A DNA stretch of 64,000 nucleotides from UBA1422 sp041752735 (GTDB lineage: Bacteria > Bacillota > Clostridia > Peptostreptococcales > Anaerovoracaceae), in assembly GCA_041752735.1 (NCBI GenBank), contig JBGSVW010000044.1, forward strand, positions 1 through 64,000, in the 5' to 3' direction. Below are positions 17,523-25,105 of this stretch, piece by piece. Made by a program: the position numbers and the translations under genes. Below the pieces are notes generated by a model. The model had not been told where the DNA came from and made no database searches. It was given only the letters and a program-made list of their open reading frames with translations. How positions within the stretch are numbered: position 1 is the first letter of the stretch; each line of letters opens with the position of its first letter.

Positions 17523-19277
17523 TTACACTCTTAATACAGCATTGAACTTGCATGACTCTTCACACTTGCCACACTTGATGCAGGCTGTCTGGTCGATGAC
17601 ATGCTTTTCTTTGACTTTTCCTGCAATACAGTTTACCGGGCATTTTCTGGCGCAAAGGGTACAGCCGGTACATGCATCGGTAATGGTGAAAGTCAGCAGC
17701 GGTTTGCAGGAACGAGCTGTACATTTGTGGTTATCAATATGGTCTACATACTCGTTGTTAAAGTATTTGATGGTGGTCAGTACAGGGTTGGGCGCTGTTT
17801 GTCCCAATCCGCACATGGAGCCGTCTTTGATTTTGAGTGCCAGCTCAGCCAGCAATTCCATGTCGCCTTTTTTGCTTTCTCCGGCTGTGATCCGCTCAAG
17901 TATTTCAAGCATTCTCTTGGTGCCGATTCTGCAATAGGTACATTTTCCGCAGGATTCCTTGGCTGTAAAGTCTAGGAAGTATCTAGCCATGTCCACCATA
18001 CAGGTATCTTCATCCATGACAATCATACCGCCAGATCCGACGATGGCTCCGGTTTTATTGATTTCTTCATAGTCTACCAAGGTGTCAATCAGTTCCATGG
18101 GGATACATCCACCAGAAGGTCCACCCATTTGGACGGCCTTGAATTTTTTGTTGTTTTTGATGCCGCCACCGATGTCAAATATGATTTGCTTTAGCGGGGT
18201 ACCCATAGGCACTTCCACTAGGCCACCTTTTTTGATTTTTCCAGCCAGGGCGAATACTTTGGTCCCTTTGCTTTTTTCAGTACCAATGGCCGCAAACGCT
18301 GCGCCGCCATTGACGATGATCCAGGAAATGTTACCAAAGGTTTCAACGTTATTGATGTTTGTCGGGGCTTGCCAGTATCCCTTTTGGGCGGGGAAAGGTG
18401 GTTTCAGTCTGGGCATGCCACGTTCTCCTTCCAGAGAAGCAATCAGTGCAGTTTCTTCACCGCACACGAAAGCGCCGGCGCCTGCTTTGATTCGAATGTC
18501 AAAGTCAAAGCCGGATCCCAGAATATTTTTGCCCAGCAGGCCTTTTTCTCTGGCCTGAGCCATGGCAATCTCCAAACGGGTAATCGCCAATGGGTATTCA
18601 GCACGAACGTAGATGATTCCTTCGTTGGCACCGATGGCGTATCCGCCAATGAGCATGCCTTCAATAACGGAATGGGGATCGCCTTCCATGACCGCACGGT
18701 CCATGAACGCACCCGGGTCTCCTTCGTCAGCATTACATACCATGTATTTTTCGTCACCGGGATTCTGAGCTGCTGCATTCCACTTAAACCAAGTTGGGAA
18801 GCCTGCGCCACCACGGCCTCGAAGTCCGGAGACTTTGATTTCTTCAATGACTTGTTCAGGGGTCATAGTGGTCAATACTTTTTTGGTGGCTTCATATCCA
18901 CCTGTGTTAATATATTCATCGATTACTTCCGGGTTGATCACGCCGCAGTTCCGAAGAACGATACGTGTCTGTCCCGCAATAAACTGAGCATCTTCATCGC
19001 TGATTAAGTTGGCTTCGTCAGGCTTACCACCTACCAGGTGCTTATTCACGATGTCTTCTGCCATATTTTCGTATACGTTTACATATCTGGCCGCTAGTTT
19101 GTCATTGTCATCATAGATGTCAACGATGGGCTCCAGATAGCAGGTGCCAATACAACCGGTCACGTCAACTTTTACGCCGGATATTCCTTTGGCGGCAATA
19201 AGCCTTTCAAATTCATCCGAGGTTTTTTTTGCGCCGGAAGCGATTCCACAGCTGCCTTGTCCAATCACAACTTTCAT
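17523..19277 (-). CDS. NuoF-like NADH-binding flavoprotein subunit (HydB/HylB type)
   Basis: A 584-residue FMN- and NADH-binding subunit of the soluble bifurcating hydrogenase/formate dehydrogenase type. It has a thioredoxin-like N-terminal [2Fe-2S] region (Cys10, Cys42, Cys46), the NADH/FMN loop GLRGRGGAGFP (151-161), CGEETALI near 272, the [4Fe-4S] motif CGKCTYC (443-449), and a C-terminal two-cluster ferredoxin (ACTGCTLCARKCP, ACIKCGKCEESC). The C-terminal ferredoxin separates it from complex I NuoF. The start follows AGGAGG, 11 nt after nuoE. It should exchange electrons with NADH and pass them to the formate dehydrogenase chain downstream. Confidence 0.93.
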   Translation of the reverse strand: MKVVIGQGSCGIASGAKKTSDEFERLIAAKGISGVKVDVTGCIGTCYLEPIVDIYDDNDKLAARYVNVYENMAEDIVNKHLVGGKPDEANLISDEDAQFIAGQTRIVLRNCGVINPEVIDEYINTGGYEATKKVLTTMTPEQVIEEIKVSGLRGRGGAGFPTWFKWNAAAQNPGDEKYMVCNADEGDPGAFMDRAVMEGDPHSVIEGMLIGGYAIGANEGIIYVRAEYPLAITRLEIAMAQAREKGLLGKNILGSGFDFDIRIKAGAGAFVCGEETALIASLEGERGMPRLKPPFPAQKGYWQAPTNINNVETFGNISWIIVNGGAAFAAIGTEKSKGTKVFALAGKIKKGGLVEVPMGTPLKQIIFDIGGGIKNNKKFKAVQMGGPSGGCIPMELIDTLVDYEEINKTGAIVGSGGMIVMDEDTCMVDMARYFLDFTAKESCGKCTYCRIGTKRMLEILERITAGESKKGDMELLAELALKIKDGSMCGLGQTAPNPVLTTIKYFNNEYVDHIDNHKCTARSCKPLLTFTITDACTGCTLCARKCPVNCIAGKVKEKHVIDQTACIKCGKCEESCKFNAVLRV

Positions 19278-19288
19278 CTCTGTTCCTC

Positions 19289-19807
19289 CTACGCCTCTCT
19301 TTTTTGCATTTCTGCCAATATTTTTTTAGCGCTGTCTTTTGTTAGGTTTCCAAAAGTCTCTACGCCATCTTCACCTTGAATCATCATAACCGGGGCCAGG
19401 CTGCAGCAGCCAAGACAAGCTACGTTGTTCAATGTGAAAAGTCCATCTTCGGTGGTTTCGCCATCTCCAATATTCAAGTGCTCGCTGATGGCCTCTTCAA
19501 TAATGTCTGCCCCATTTACATGGCAAGCGGTACCTTTGCACAGCAAAATCAGATTTTTGCCGATGGGCTCCATTCTGAATTGTGCATAGAAGGTAACTAC
19601 TCCATAAATCTTGGCGGGCTTTACTTTGATGCGTTCAGCAATGTAATTGACGGCATCTACCGGAATGTATCCATAGATGTCCTGGGTTTTTTGCAAAATG
19701 GTGATCAGGCTGCCCTTAACTTTGCCGTATTTCTCCAATACGGGTTCCAGTTCGCTGTAAGGGTTCTGATTACAACCACAATTGCATTCAGCTGCATTAC
19801 ATGTCAT
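19289..19807 (-). CDS. NuoE-like [2Fe-2S] subunit (HydC/HylC type)
   Basis: A 172-residue thioredoxin-like [2Fe-2S] protein, the usual partner of NuoF-like subunits. Cluster ligands are Cys90, Cys95, Cys131 and Cys135 (CKGTAC...CLGCC). The N-terminus carries an extra cysteine-rich stretch, MTCNAAECNCGC, not part of the standard domain; four Cys within ten residues may bind metal or be redox active. AGGAGG lies 8 nt before the ATG. It is first gene of the nuoE-nuoF-formate dehydrogenase operon. Confidence 0.93.
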   Translation of the reverse strand: MTCNAAECNCGCNQNPYSELEPVLEKYGKVKGSLITILQKTQDIYGYIPVDAVNYIAERIKVKPAKIYGVVTFYAQFRMEPIGKNLILLCKGTACHVNGADIIEEAISEHLNIGDGETTEDGLFTLNNVACLGCCSLAPVMMIQGEDGVETFGNLTKDSAKKILAEMQKREA

Positions 19808-19973
19808 GCTTTTCTTCCTCCTGTTATACTCTTATACAACGGTAGCGGGGTTTCCCCGTTCCGTAAAAAAGCTTCGTCTGAATATCGAGACGGAAATTTG
19901 TCAAAAGTTCGTTCTGTCAATTGTGTGAAAAAATCCGCTTGTATTAGAGTCAAAAACGATTCTGACATTGGTA

Positions 19974-20002
19974 ATTGTATCAGATTTTTTCTGATGTGTA
20001 AA
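19974..20002 (-). promoter_or_regulatory. Sigma-A promoter of the nuoE-nuoF-FDH operon; contents of 19808-20195
   Basis: Minus strand TTTACA (20002-19997), 17-nt spacer and TACAAT (19979-19974). The leader of about 160 nt holds two small hairpins (CGGGG-TTT-CCCCG at 19846-19858; CGTCT/AGACG near 19877-19894) and a direct repeat TGTCAA spaced 17 bp. The rest of the 388-bp gap belongs to the divergent SPFH promoter; no small gene is seen. Confidence 0.65.
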
Positions 20003-20128
20003 TGGAAAGTATTTATGTTAGAAATGTCTGTTTTTTAACGCTTACGGCTGTTTGAATCCTCTGTAAAGCGTGAATATTCAGATTATTTTTTGAACGATTT
20101 TGCCGTTCTCATACTTGTGAAAAAGTAC

Positions 20129-20156
20129 TTGACATCTGCTATTATAGTGATATTAT
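20129..20156 (+). promoter_or_regulatory. Sigma-A promoter of the SPFH-RHH operon
   Basis: TTGACA (20129-20134), 16-nt spacer and TATTAT (20151-20156), 40 nt before the start codon. Confidence 0.65.
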
Positions 20157-20170
20157 TATGATATCATAAT
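20155..20170. promoter_or_regulatory. Palindromic operator candidate at the SPFH promoter
   Basis: ATTATGATATCATAAT, a perfect 16-bp palindrome overlapping the end of the -10 box and the start of transcription. The second gene of the operon encodes a ribbon-helix-helix protein, so autoregulation is a natural guess. Confidence 0.5.
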
Positions 20171-20195
20171 TCAACTTTTTAAGGAGGTATATCAA

Positions 20196-21176
20196 ATGAT
20201 TGAATACACAAGCAAAGTGACTCACCGTGAACTCAAGGGGATTAATGGGTTTTTTATGTTATTTACCATCATCATACTGGAGGCACTACTTATTACACTT
20301 TTCTTCGTTGGCATTACCAATTACAATCTGCCTGTCGGATTGATTGGTGGTCTCTTCGGCTGGGGCATTGTGCCCTTCCTTTTTGCCGGATTTAAGGTAA
20401 TTCATCCCAATGAAGCGGCAGTCTATACGGTCTTTGGTAACTACTCAGGCACCCTTTCAGAACCTGGGTTTTATTGGATCAACCCCTTCTCCGTTTCCAT
20501 GAATCCTACAGCTCAACCCATGGCACTGGTCATGATGGAAACCGGTGAAAAGAAAAAAGGTGGCACCGAGAGTAAGCCAACCGTAAGCAAGAAAATTTCA
20601 CTGAAAGCCACAACCCTGAACAACGAAAAGCAGAAGGTCAACGACAGTGACGGTAACCCCATTGAAATCGGTGTGGTTGTCATCTGGCGTGTGGTAAATC
20701 CAACGAAAGCTGCATTTGATGTGGATAACTACAAAACTTATGTTTCCATTCAATGTGACGCATCCATCCGAGAAATTGCAAGGCAGTATCCTTATGACAT
20801 TTCCGAGCACGGCGATGAAAAATCCCTGCGTGGCAGCTCTCAGGAAGTAGCTGAAGAATTACAAAGGATCCTTCAGTCCCGCGCAGAAATGGCCGGTCTT
20901 GAGATTATGGAAGCAAAAATTACCCACCTGGCTTATGCTCCCGAAATCGCTGCTGCTATGCTTCAGCGTCAGCAAGCCACCGCCATCATTGCAGCCAGAC
21001 AGAAAATCGTTGAAGGTGCTGTGGGCATGGTGGAAATGGCTCTTAAAAAATTGGCCGACAATGGAACTGTCAATTTAGACGAAGAGAGAAAGGCTGCCAT
21101 GGTATCCAATCTATTGGTTGTGCTTTGCGGCAACAGGGATGCACAGCCCATCGTAAACAGCGGCAGCATCTATTAG
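20196..21176 (+). CDS. SPFH/band-7 domain membrane protein
   Basis: A 326-residue protein with two hydrophobic segments near the N-terminus (about 18-40 and 46-66) followed by an SPFH domain (HPNEAAVYTVFGNYSGTLSE onward) and a helical, Glu/Ala-rich region with AAAMLQRQQATAIIAARQKI typical of band-7 proteins. Such proteins form membrane-bound oligomeric cages or scaffolds; the cargo here is unknown. AAGGAGGT precedes the ATG. It is cotranscribed with a small DNA-binding protein 10 nt downstream, a pairing I have seen in other bacteria but whose role is not known to me. Confidence 0.88.
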   Translation: MIEYTSKVTHRELKGINGFFMLFTIIILEALLITLFFVGITNYNLPVGLIGGLFGWGIVPFLFAGFKVIHPNEAAVYTVFGNYSGTLSEPGFYWINPFSVSMNPTAQPMALVMMETGEKKKGGTESKPTVSKKISLKATTLNNEKQKVNDSDGNPIEIGVVVIWRVVNPTKAAFDVDNYKTYVSIQCDASIREIARQYPYDISEHGDEKSLRGSSQEVAEELQRILQSRAEMAGLEIMEAKITHLAYAPEIAAAMLQRQQATAIIAARQKIVEGAVGMVEMALKKLADNGTVNLDEERKAAMVSNLLVVLCGNRDAQPIVNSGSIY

Positions 21177-21186
21177 GAGATTCGCT

Positions 21187-21384
21187 ATGAGTGAAAAGGC
21201 CGAAACCCGTGACAAAAAGCAATTACTGCTGAGACTATCTCCGGAACTCTGGGAAAAAATCAACCAGTGGTCCGAGGAAGAATTCCGCTCGGTCAACGGC
21301 CAAATCGAGTATATGCTCTCGGAGGCCGTGAAGAAGAAGTATGGCAAGGGTCGCAAAACCAAGGACGCCGGTACGACTACATAA
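21187..21384 (+). CDS. Small ribbon-helix-helix (Arc-like) DNA-binding protein
   Basis: A 65-residue basic protein. LLLRLSPELWEKINQWSEEE matches the Arc/MetJ fold (beta strand, helix), and SVNGQIEYMLSEAVKKK the second helix; the tail is Lys/Arg-rich. AGGAG lies just upstream of the ATG. Such proteins bind DNA as dimers of dimers on palindromic sites. It probably acts on its own promoter at 20155-20170. Confidence 0.8.
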   Translation: MSEKAETRDKKQLLLRLSPELWEKINQWSEEEFRSVNGQIEYMLSEAVKKKYGKGRKTKDAGTTT

Positions 21385-21432
21385 TAAAAATTTTGAGTAC
21401 TAAATACTATAGTCGTTTAGTGCACATCTAAG

Positions 21433-21470
21433 AAAAGGCTTACTCCTTGAAGAGTAAGCCTTTTTATTTT
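21433..21470 (+). terminator. Terminator of the SPFH-RHH operon
   Basis: AGGCTTACTC (21436-21445) and GAGTAAGCCT (21452-21461) pair perfectly around a 6-nt loop, followed by TTTTATTTTTT. Confidence 0.85.
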
Positions 21471-21521
21471 TTGCATAATAATTGTCTAAAACCATCAATG
21501 CACGCTCCAGCCACAAGTTAG

Positions 21522-21549
21522 TTAACATAAACTTAATGTAACTTTAACG
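21522..21549 (+). promoter_or_regulatory. Pho-box type repeats upstream of the EAL-CBS-GGDEF gene
   Basis: TTAACA, TTAATG and TTAACG start at 21522, 21533 and 21544, exactly 11 bp apart. This is the pattern of PhoP/PhoB sites in Firmicutes (TTAACA-like repeats with 5-bp gaps). A weak -10 (TAGCCT, 21561-21566) follows at the right distance. Confidence 0.6.
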
Positions 21550-21597
21550 AAATGGTGGTTTAGCCTGTTCGCGAATTCAAGTAAACTAACTTCGTAC

Positions 21598-21657
21598 AGC
21601 TTGGATGACGCCAAGCTTCCCACGCATCAGCGAGGGAATCATACGGAGGCGTTCCCT
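21598..21657 (+). other. Structured leader of the EAL-CBS-GGDEF mRNA
   Basis: Two hairpins in the untranslated leader: AGCTTGG/CCAAGCT (21598-21617, 6-nt loop) and AGGGAA/TTCCCT (21633-21657, 13-nt loop). The second ends just before the AAGGTGG ribosome site at 21666. I could not match it to a known cyclic-di-GMP riboswitch class. Confidence 0.4.
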
Positions 21658-21678
21658 TCATTACAAAGGTGGTTTGAA

Positions 21679-23415
21679 TTGAATAAGGAACTGTTTATTA
21701 ATGAAGTCTTACAAAACGAAGCAATAAATACGGTCTTTCAGCCTATCATTTCTCTAGAAAATGGGCAAGTTTTAGGATACGAAGCGCTGAGTCGGCTTTC
21801 AATCCCCACAAGCGGCATAACAACGGAAACGTTATTTCAAATTGCACACCAACAAAACCGACTTTGGGAATTGGAAAAACTATGCCGCGCAAAAGCACTT
21901 GAAAATGCATCATTACAATCCCTGCAAAGTATTCTCTTTTTAAACGTAGATGCGAGTACCCTCCACGATCCAAAATTTCGTTCGGGATTTACAGTTAAAA
22001 AATTGAGGGAATACGGAATAATTGCAAATCGCATTGTCATCGAGTTGACGGAGCAAAGAGCCATCATAGATATGGCCAGCTTTGTCTCCACTGTCCAACA
22101 TTATCAAGCTCAAGGGTTCCAGATTGCTATCGACGATTTTGGTTCCGGTTATTCTGGGCTGAATCGTGTTTGCGAACTTAATCCGGGGTTTCTCAAGATA
22201 GATATGAATCTTATAAGGGACATCCACAAAGACCGGCTTAAGAGAGCTGCCGTAAGTTCTACCGTCGAATTTTGTCATAAATCCAGTATCCAAGTTATCG
22301 CAGAGGGGATTGAATGTGAAGAGGAGTTGAAAGCTGTTATTCAGCTGGGCGTCGACTTTGCTCAGGGGTACCATCTTTGTAGACCAAGTCCCGCTTTTTC
22401 GGTGCTTCGATCTGACTGTGTCCAACAGATTATTGATTTATCTCAACGGACACAATTGCATTATCAACGCTCTGTTTTCAGCAGCATTGGAGATTTGGGA
22501 ACCAAAAGCCAGACTGCACAATATGATTCACCTTCTCTCCCTCTATTTGACTTGATGAAAAGCAACTCGGAGTTATCAGAGTATTTTGTTCTGAATGAGC
22601 AAGAACATATCTGTGGCATATTGCCCAGGCAGCACATTTTTGAAAAGTTTGGGGGTCAATATGGATTCATATTGAGCAAACGAATGAATGCAGGTGACAT
22701 CATGGTCACTGACGTACTTACGGTTGATGAAAAAACCCCTGTTGAACAAGTATCCAAGATTGCCATGCAACGTACCCTGGACCGAGTCTACGACTCAATC
22801 GCAGTAACGAGGCAGGGTAAATACCTTTGCACCGTTTCTGTCAGGGAACTGCTTCTGATCTCGATTCATCTCCAGTTGCAGCGTGCAACAGATGTAAATC
22901 CACTCACTTGTTTACCGGGCAACCACGAAATCCAGAAGGTGATTGAGTCTGTTTTTCTAAACACCAATCCTTGGTCCATTATTTATCTTGATCTTGACAA
23001 TTTCAAAGCATATAACGACGCTTTTGGGTTTCCCAACGGAGACTCCATGCTCAAGGCCTTGGCTGATTCGATGCGACATAATGTGAACGATGACGACTTT
23101 CTTGGGCATATCGGTGGAGATGATTTTGTAATCATCACGAGCTATCATGACGTCACACGGCTGTGCGAAAGCATCCAGCAAGAGTTTTTTAGAATGGCAG
23201 AACCACTTTATCCCAGCAAGGACTGGGAGAACGGGTTTTTTACTTCACAAGATCGAAATGGATTCAAACAGGATTTCCCACTTGCTTCCTTATCAATCGC
23301 AGTGGTAACCAACCGTATCACCACGCCAACAACCATAGACGCACTTTCTATTCTCATCGCTCAAACAAAAAAGGAATCAAAAATGCGCCAAGGTGGCGCA
23401 ATTGTAATAAAGTGA
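21679..23415 (+). CDS. Cyclic-di-GMP enzyme, EAL-CBS pair-GGDEF
   Basis: About 578 residues from a TTG at 21679, which has AAGGTGG 6 nt upstream; an in-frame TTG at 21601 would begin inside the leader hairpin. Domain order is EAL (about 1-240), two CBS repeats (about 290-400) and GGDEF (about 415-575). The phosphodiesterase residues look complete: EAL, LNVDAS, ELTEQ, DDFGSGYSG, LKIDM, EGIE, QGYH. The cyclase motif is GGDDF (about 479-483), a conservative change that may keep activity. It is cytoplasmic with no membrane segment. CBS pairs often sense adenine nucleotides, so energy or phosphate status could set the balance. It is a single gene under Pho-type repeats. Confidence 0.88.
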   Translation: MNKELFINEVLQNEAINTVFQPIISLENGQVLGYEALSRLSIPTSGITTETLFQIAHQQNRLWELEKLCRAKALENASLQSLQSILFLNVDASTLHDPKFRSGFTVKKLREYGIIANRIVIELTEQRAIIDMASFVSTVQHYQAQGFQIAIDDFGSGYSGLNRVCELNPGFLKIDMNLIRDIHKDRLKRAAVSSTVEFCHKSSIQVIAEGIECEEELKAVIQLGVDFAQGYHLCRPSPAFSVLRSDCVQQIIDLSQRTQLHYQRSVFSSIGDLGTKSQTAQYDSPSLPLFDLMKSNSELSEYFVLNEQEHICGILPRQHIFEKFGGQYGFILSKRMNAGDIMVTDVLTVDEKTPVEQVSKIAMQRTLDRVYDSIAVTRQGKYLCTVSVRELLLISIHLQLQRATDVNPLTCLPGNHEIQKVIESVFLNTNPWSIIYLDLDNFKAYNDAFGFPNGDSMLKALADSMRHNVNDDDFLGHIGGDDFVIITSYHDVTRLCESIQQEFFRMAEPLYPSKDWENGFFTSQDRNGFKQDFPLASLSIAVVTNRITTPTTIDALSILIAQTKKESKMRQGGAIVIK

Positions 23416-23468
23416 TTTAAGTGTTCTGCTGTAAAAATCTCTACTCTTGCTCACAACAGCATCGACGA

Positions 23469-24479
23469 TTATATACTACCAATTAAATTCATCTGGTTGT
23501 ATATACATATAAGTCTGCTCCCCACTGATTTTAAATCTCGTTCTACTGCAATCTTATGGCCATTGTTTGTCAAGTTGGGAAGTTCCATATTTAATATCTC
23601 AATAATCTTCCGCTTGAAAGCGGTCAGGCTGTTCCCCTTATAAACTGTTTCCCCCTCCTCCAGCCAGCTGGCATAGATTGGGATATCACGGATTAGTATT
23701 GGTATACGTGCAGCCAATGCTTCCAATACTACAATACCTTCCGTCTCTTCATGGGTTAAAAACAGGAATAAATCACTACCACAATACGCATCCTTAAGAT
23801 GATTTTTATCCACGTAACCGGGGAAATGAAGATTTGGCGGGGCGTTTTCCAGTGCCAATCTGATTTTTTTTGGCACAATGCTTAAGTTGGTATGACCAAA
23901 CCAATAAAATTGATATTGAGGCAATTGCCTAGCCAATTCCACAAAATCCATAATTCCTTTGCGCTCGATATAATGGCCGACCGAAATGACCATCTGTTGA
24001 CCATCAGCGACATTGTATTTTTCACGAAACCGCCGTCGAGACACTGGATCTTTTTCAAAAAAACTTGTGTCTATTCCATTGGAAAGCACACGAATTGAGG
24101 GATGCAAACCATATTGATCCAGCAATCCTTTTGAATATTCAGTAGGCGTTATGATGACATCGCTGTTATTATAGCAATACGTAATCCACTTTTTGAACAG
24201 TGGCGCAAAGAAATTAGAGCCAATAAAGGAATTCTTGAAGTCCTCCATGGTTGTATGGGCATAGAAGATTACTTTCTTTCCTCTCATTTTCGCCCATTTA
24301 CTGACAATCAGCGAATCCGGAAAAATCGTATTTAGATGAACCACGTCAAAATCATCTCTCAGATTAGTGGTATAAAACACGCGCTGTTCTTTCAACGTTG
24401 CTGCTTGATGACGTATTGCCTCGCCAACTCCACTTTTGCTAACAATTTTTAAGAGACCGGAATACAATAAAACTTTCAT
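23469..24479 (-). CDS. Glycosyltransferase family 4 (likely second glycolipid sugar)
   Basis: A 336-residue GT-B glycosyltransferase. It opens with MKVLLYSGLLKIVSKSGVGE and has VLSNGIDTSFF, SVGHYIERKGIMDF and the acidic motif EETEGIVVLEALA, the Ex7E region of GT4 enzymes. The start at 24479 follows AGGAG. It is last in an operon with a PAP2 phosphatase, another GT4 enzyme and a TVP38 membrane protein. A pair of GT4 enzymes is the usual arrangement for mono- and di-glucosyl-diacylglycerol synthesis; this one would add the second sugar. The acceptor is inferred from context only. Confidence 0.8.
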   Translation of the reverse strand: MKVLLYSGLLKIVSKSGVGEAIRHQAATLKEQRVFYTTNLRDDFDVVHLNTIFPDSLIVSKWAKMRGKKVIFYAHTTMEDFKNSFIGSNFFAPLFKKWITYCYNNSDVIITPTEYSKGLLDQYGLHPSIRVLSNGIDTSFFEKDPVSRRRFREKYNVADGQQMVISVGHYIERKGIMDFVELARQLPQYQFYWFGHTNLSIVPKKIRLALENAPPNLHFPGYVDKNHLKDAYCGSDLFLFLTHEETEGIVVLEALAARIPILIRDIPIYASWLEEGETVYKGNSLTAFKRKIIEILNMELPNLTNNGHKIAVERDLKSVGSRLICIYNQMNLIGSI

Positions 24480-24504
24480 AAAATCTCCTACACGAATTGA
24501 GTCG

Positions 24505-25101
24505 TTAACTAAATAGTAACAGAATATACTGAAGCATAAATGCAAGTCCATAGGTATAGGCTGCAATCGCTATGGGCTTACCAAGCACAATGATGGTTGA
24601 GAATCTTAATAAAGTCATTTTCGTTGTGCCAGCCAAATAGCATAAGAAATCATCCGGTGCAATCGGCATGAAAATTGCCAGGGTGAAAAGTCTTGGGAAC
24701 ATTTTACTCTCCGCCCATTTCATATACTTCTTTTGCATTTTTTCACTGAATAACGCCAGAATAACTGGAGTACCTAAGTGTCTTGCAATTAGAAAAACAA
24801 GAATCGACCCGATACATATCCCAATATAATTGTATAAAAAGCCGGTCCATGGGCCGAAGATTAACACACCTGCAAGAAGTCCCAATCCGCCGGGAATAAT
24901 GGGAAAAACAACCTGAATAGCCTGAAAAATTATGAAAACCACAAATGCCAAAATACCGAATCTTGCCAGAAACTCTTCCAATGCGGTTTGGGATGTAAAC
25001 AAATGGGCATCAATCCCATACCCAATAAACCCAATGGTGATTGCTGCAAGAAACGCCATAGCAATATTTTTCGCTAGTTTAATTTTTTGTTTGTCTATCA
25101 T
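24505..25101 (-). CDS. TVP38/TMEM64 (DedA-like) membrane protein
   Basis: A 198-residue membrane protein with about five hydrophobic segments and the family signature PIIPGGLGLLAGVLIFGPW, then FLIARHLGTP and PIAPDDFLCYLAG. The TVP38/DedA superfamily includes lipid scramblases and transporters. The start at 25101 follows AAGGTGAT, 4 nt after the preceding stop, so it is coupled to the glycosyltransferase upstream. Within a glycolipid operon it may flip lipid or lipid-linked intermediates. Confidence 0.85.
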   Translation of the reverse strand: MIDKQKIKLAKNIAMAFLAAITIGFIGYGIDAHLFTSQTALEEFLARFGILAFVVFIIFQAIQVVFPIIPGGLGLLAGVLIFGPWTGFLYNYIGICIGSILVFLIARHLGTPVILALFSEKMQKKYMKWAESKMFPRLFTLAIFMPIAPDDFLCYLAGTTKMTLLRFSTIIVLGKPIAIAAYTYGLAFMLQYILLLFS

Positions 25102-25105
25102 ATAA

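Noticed and set aside
21560..21678. Known cyclic-di-GMP riboswitch in the EAL-CBS-GGDEF leader
   Set aside because: The conserved core bases of class I and class II were not found; only unassigned hairpins are reported.
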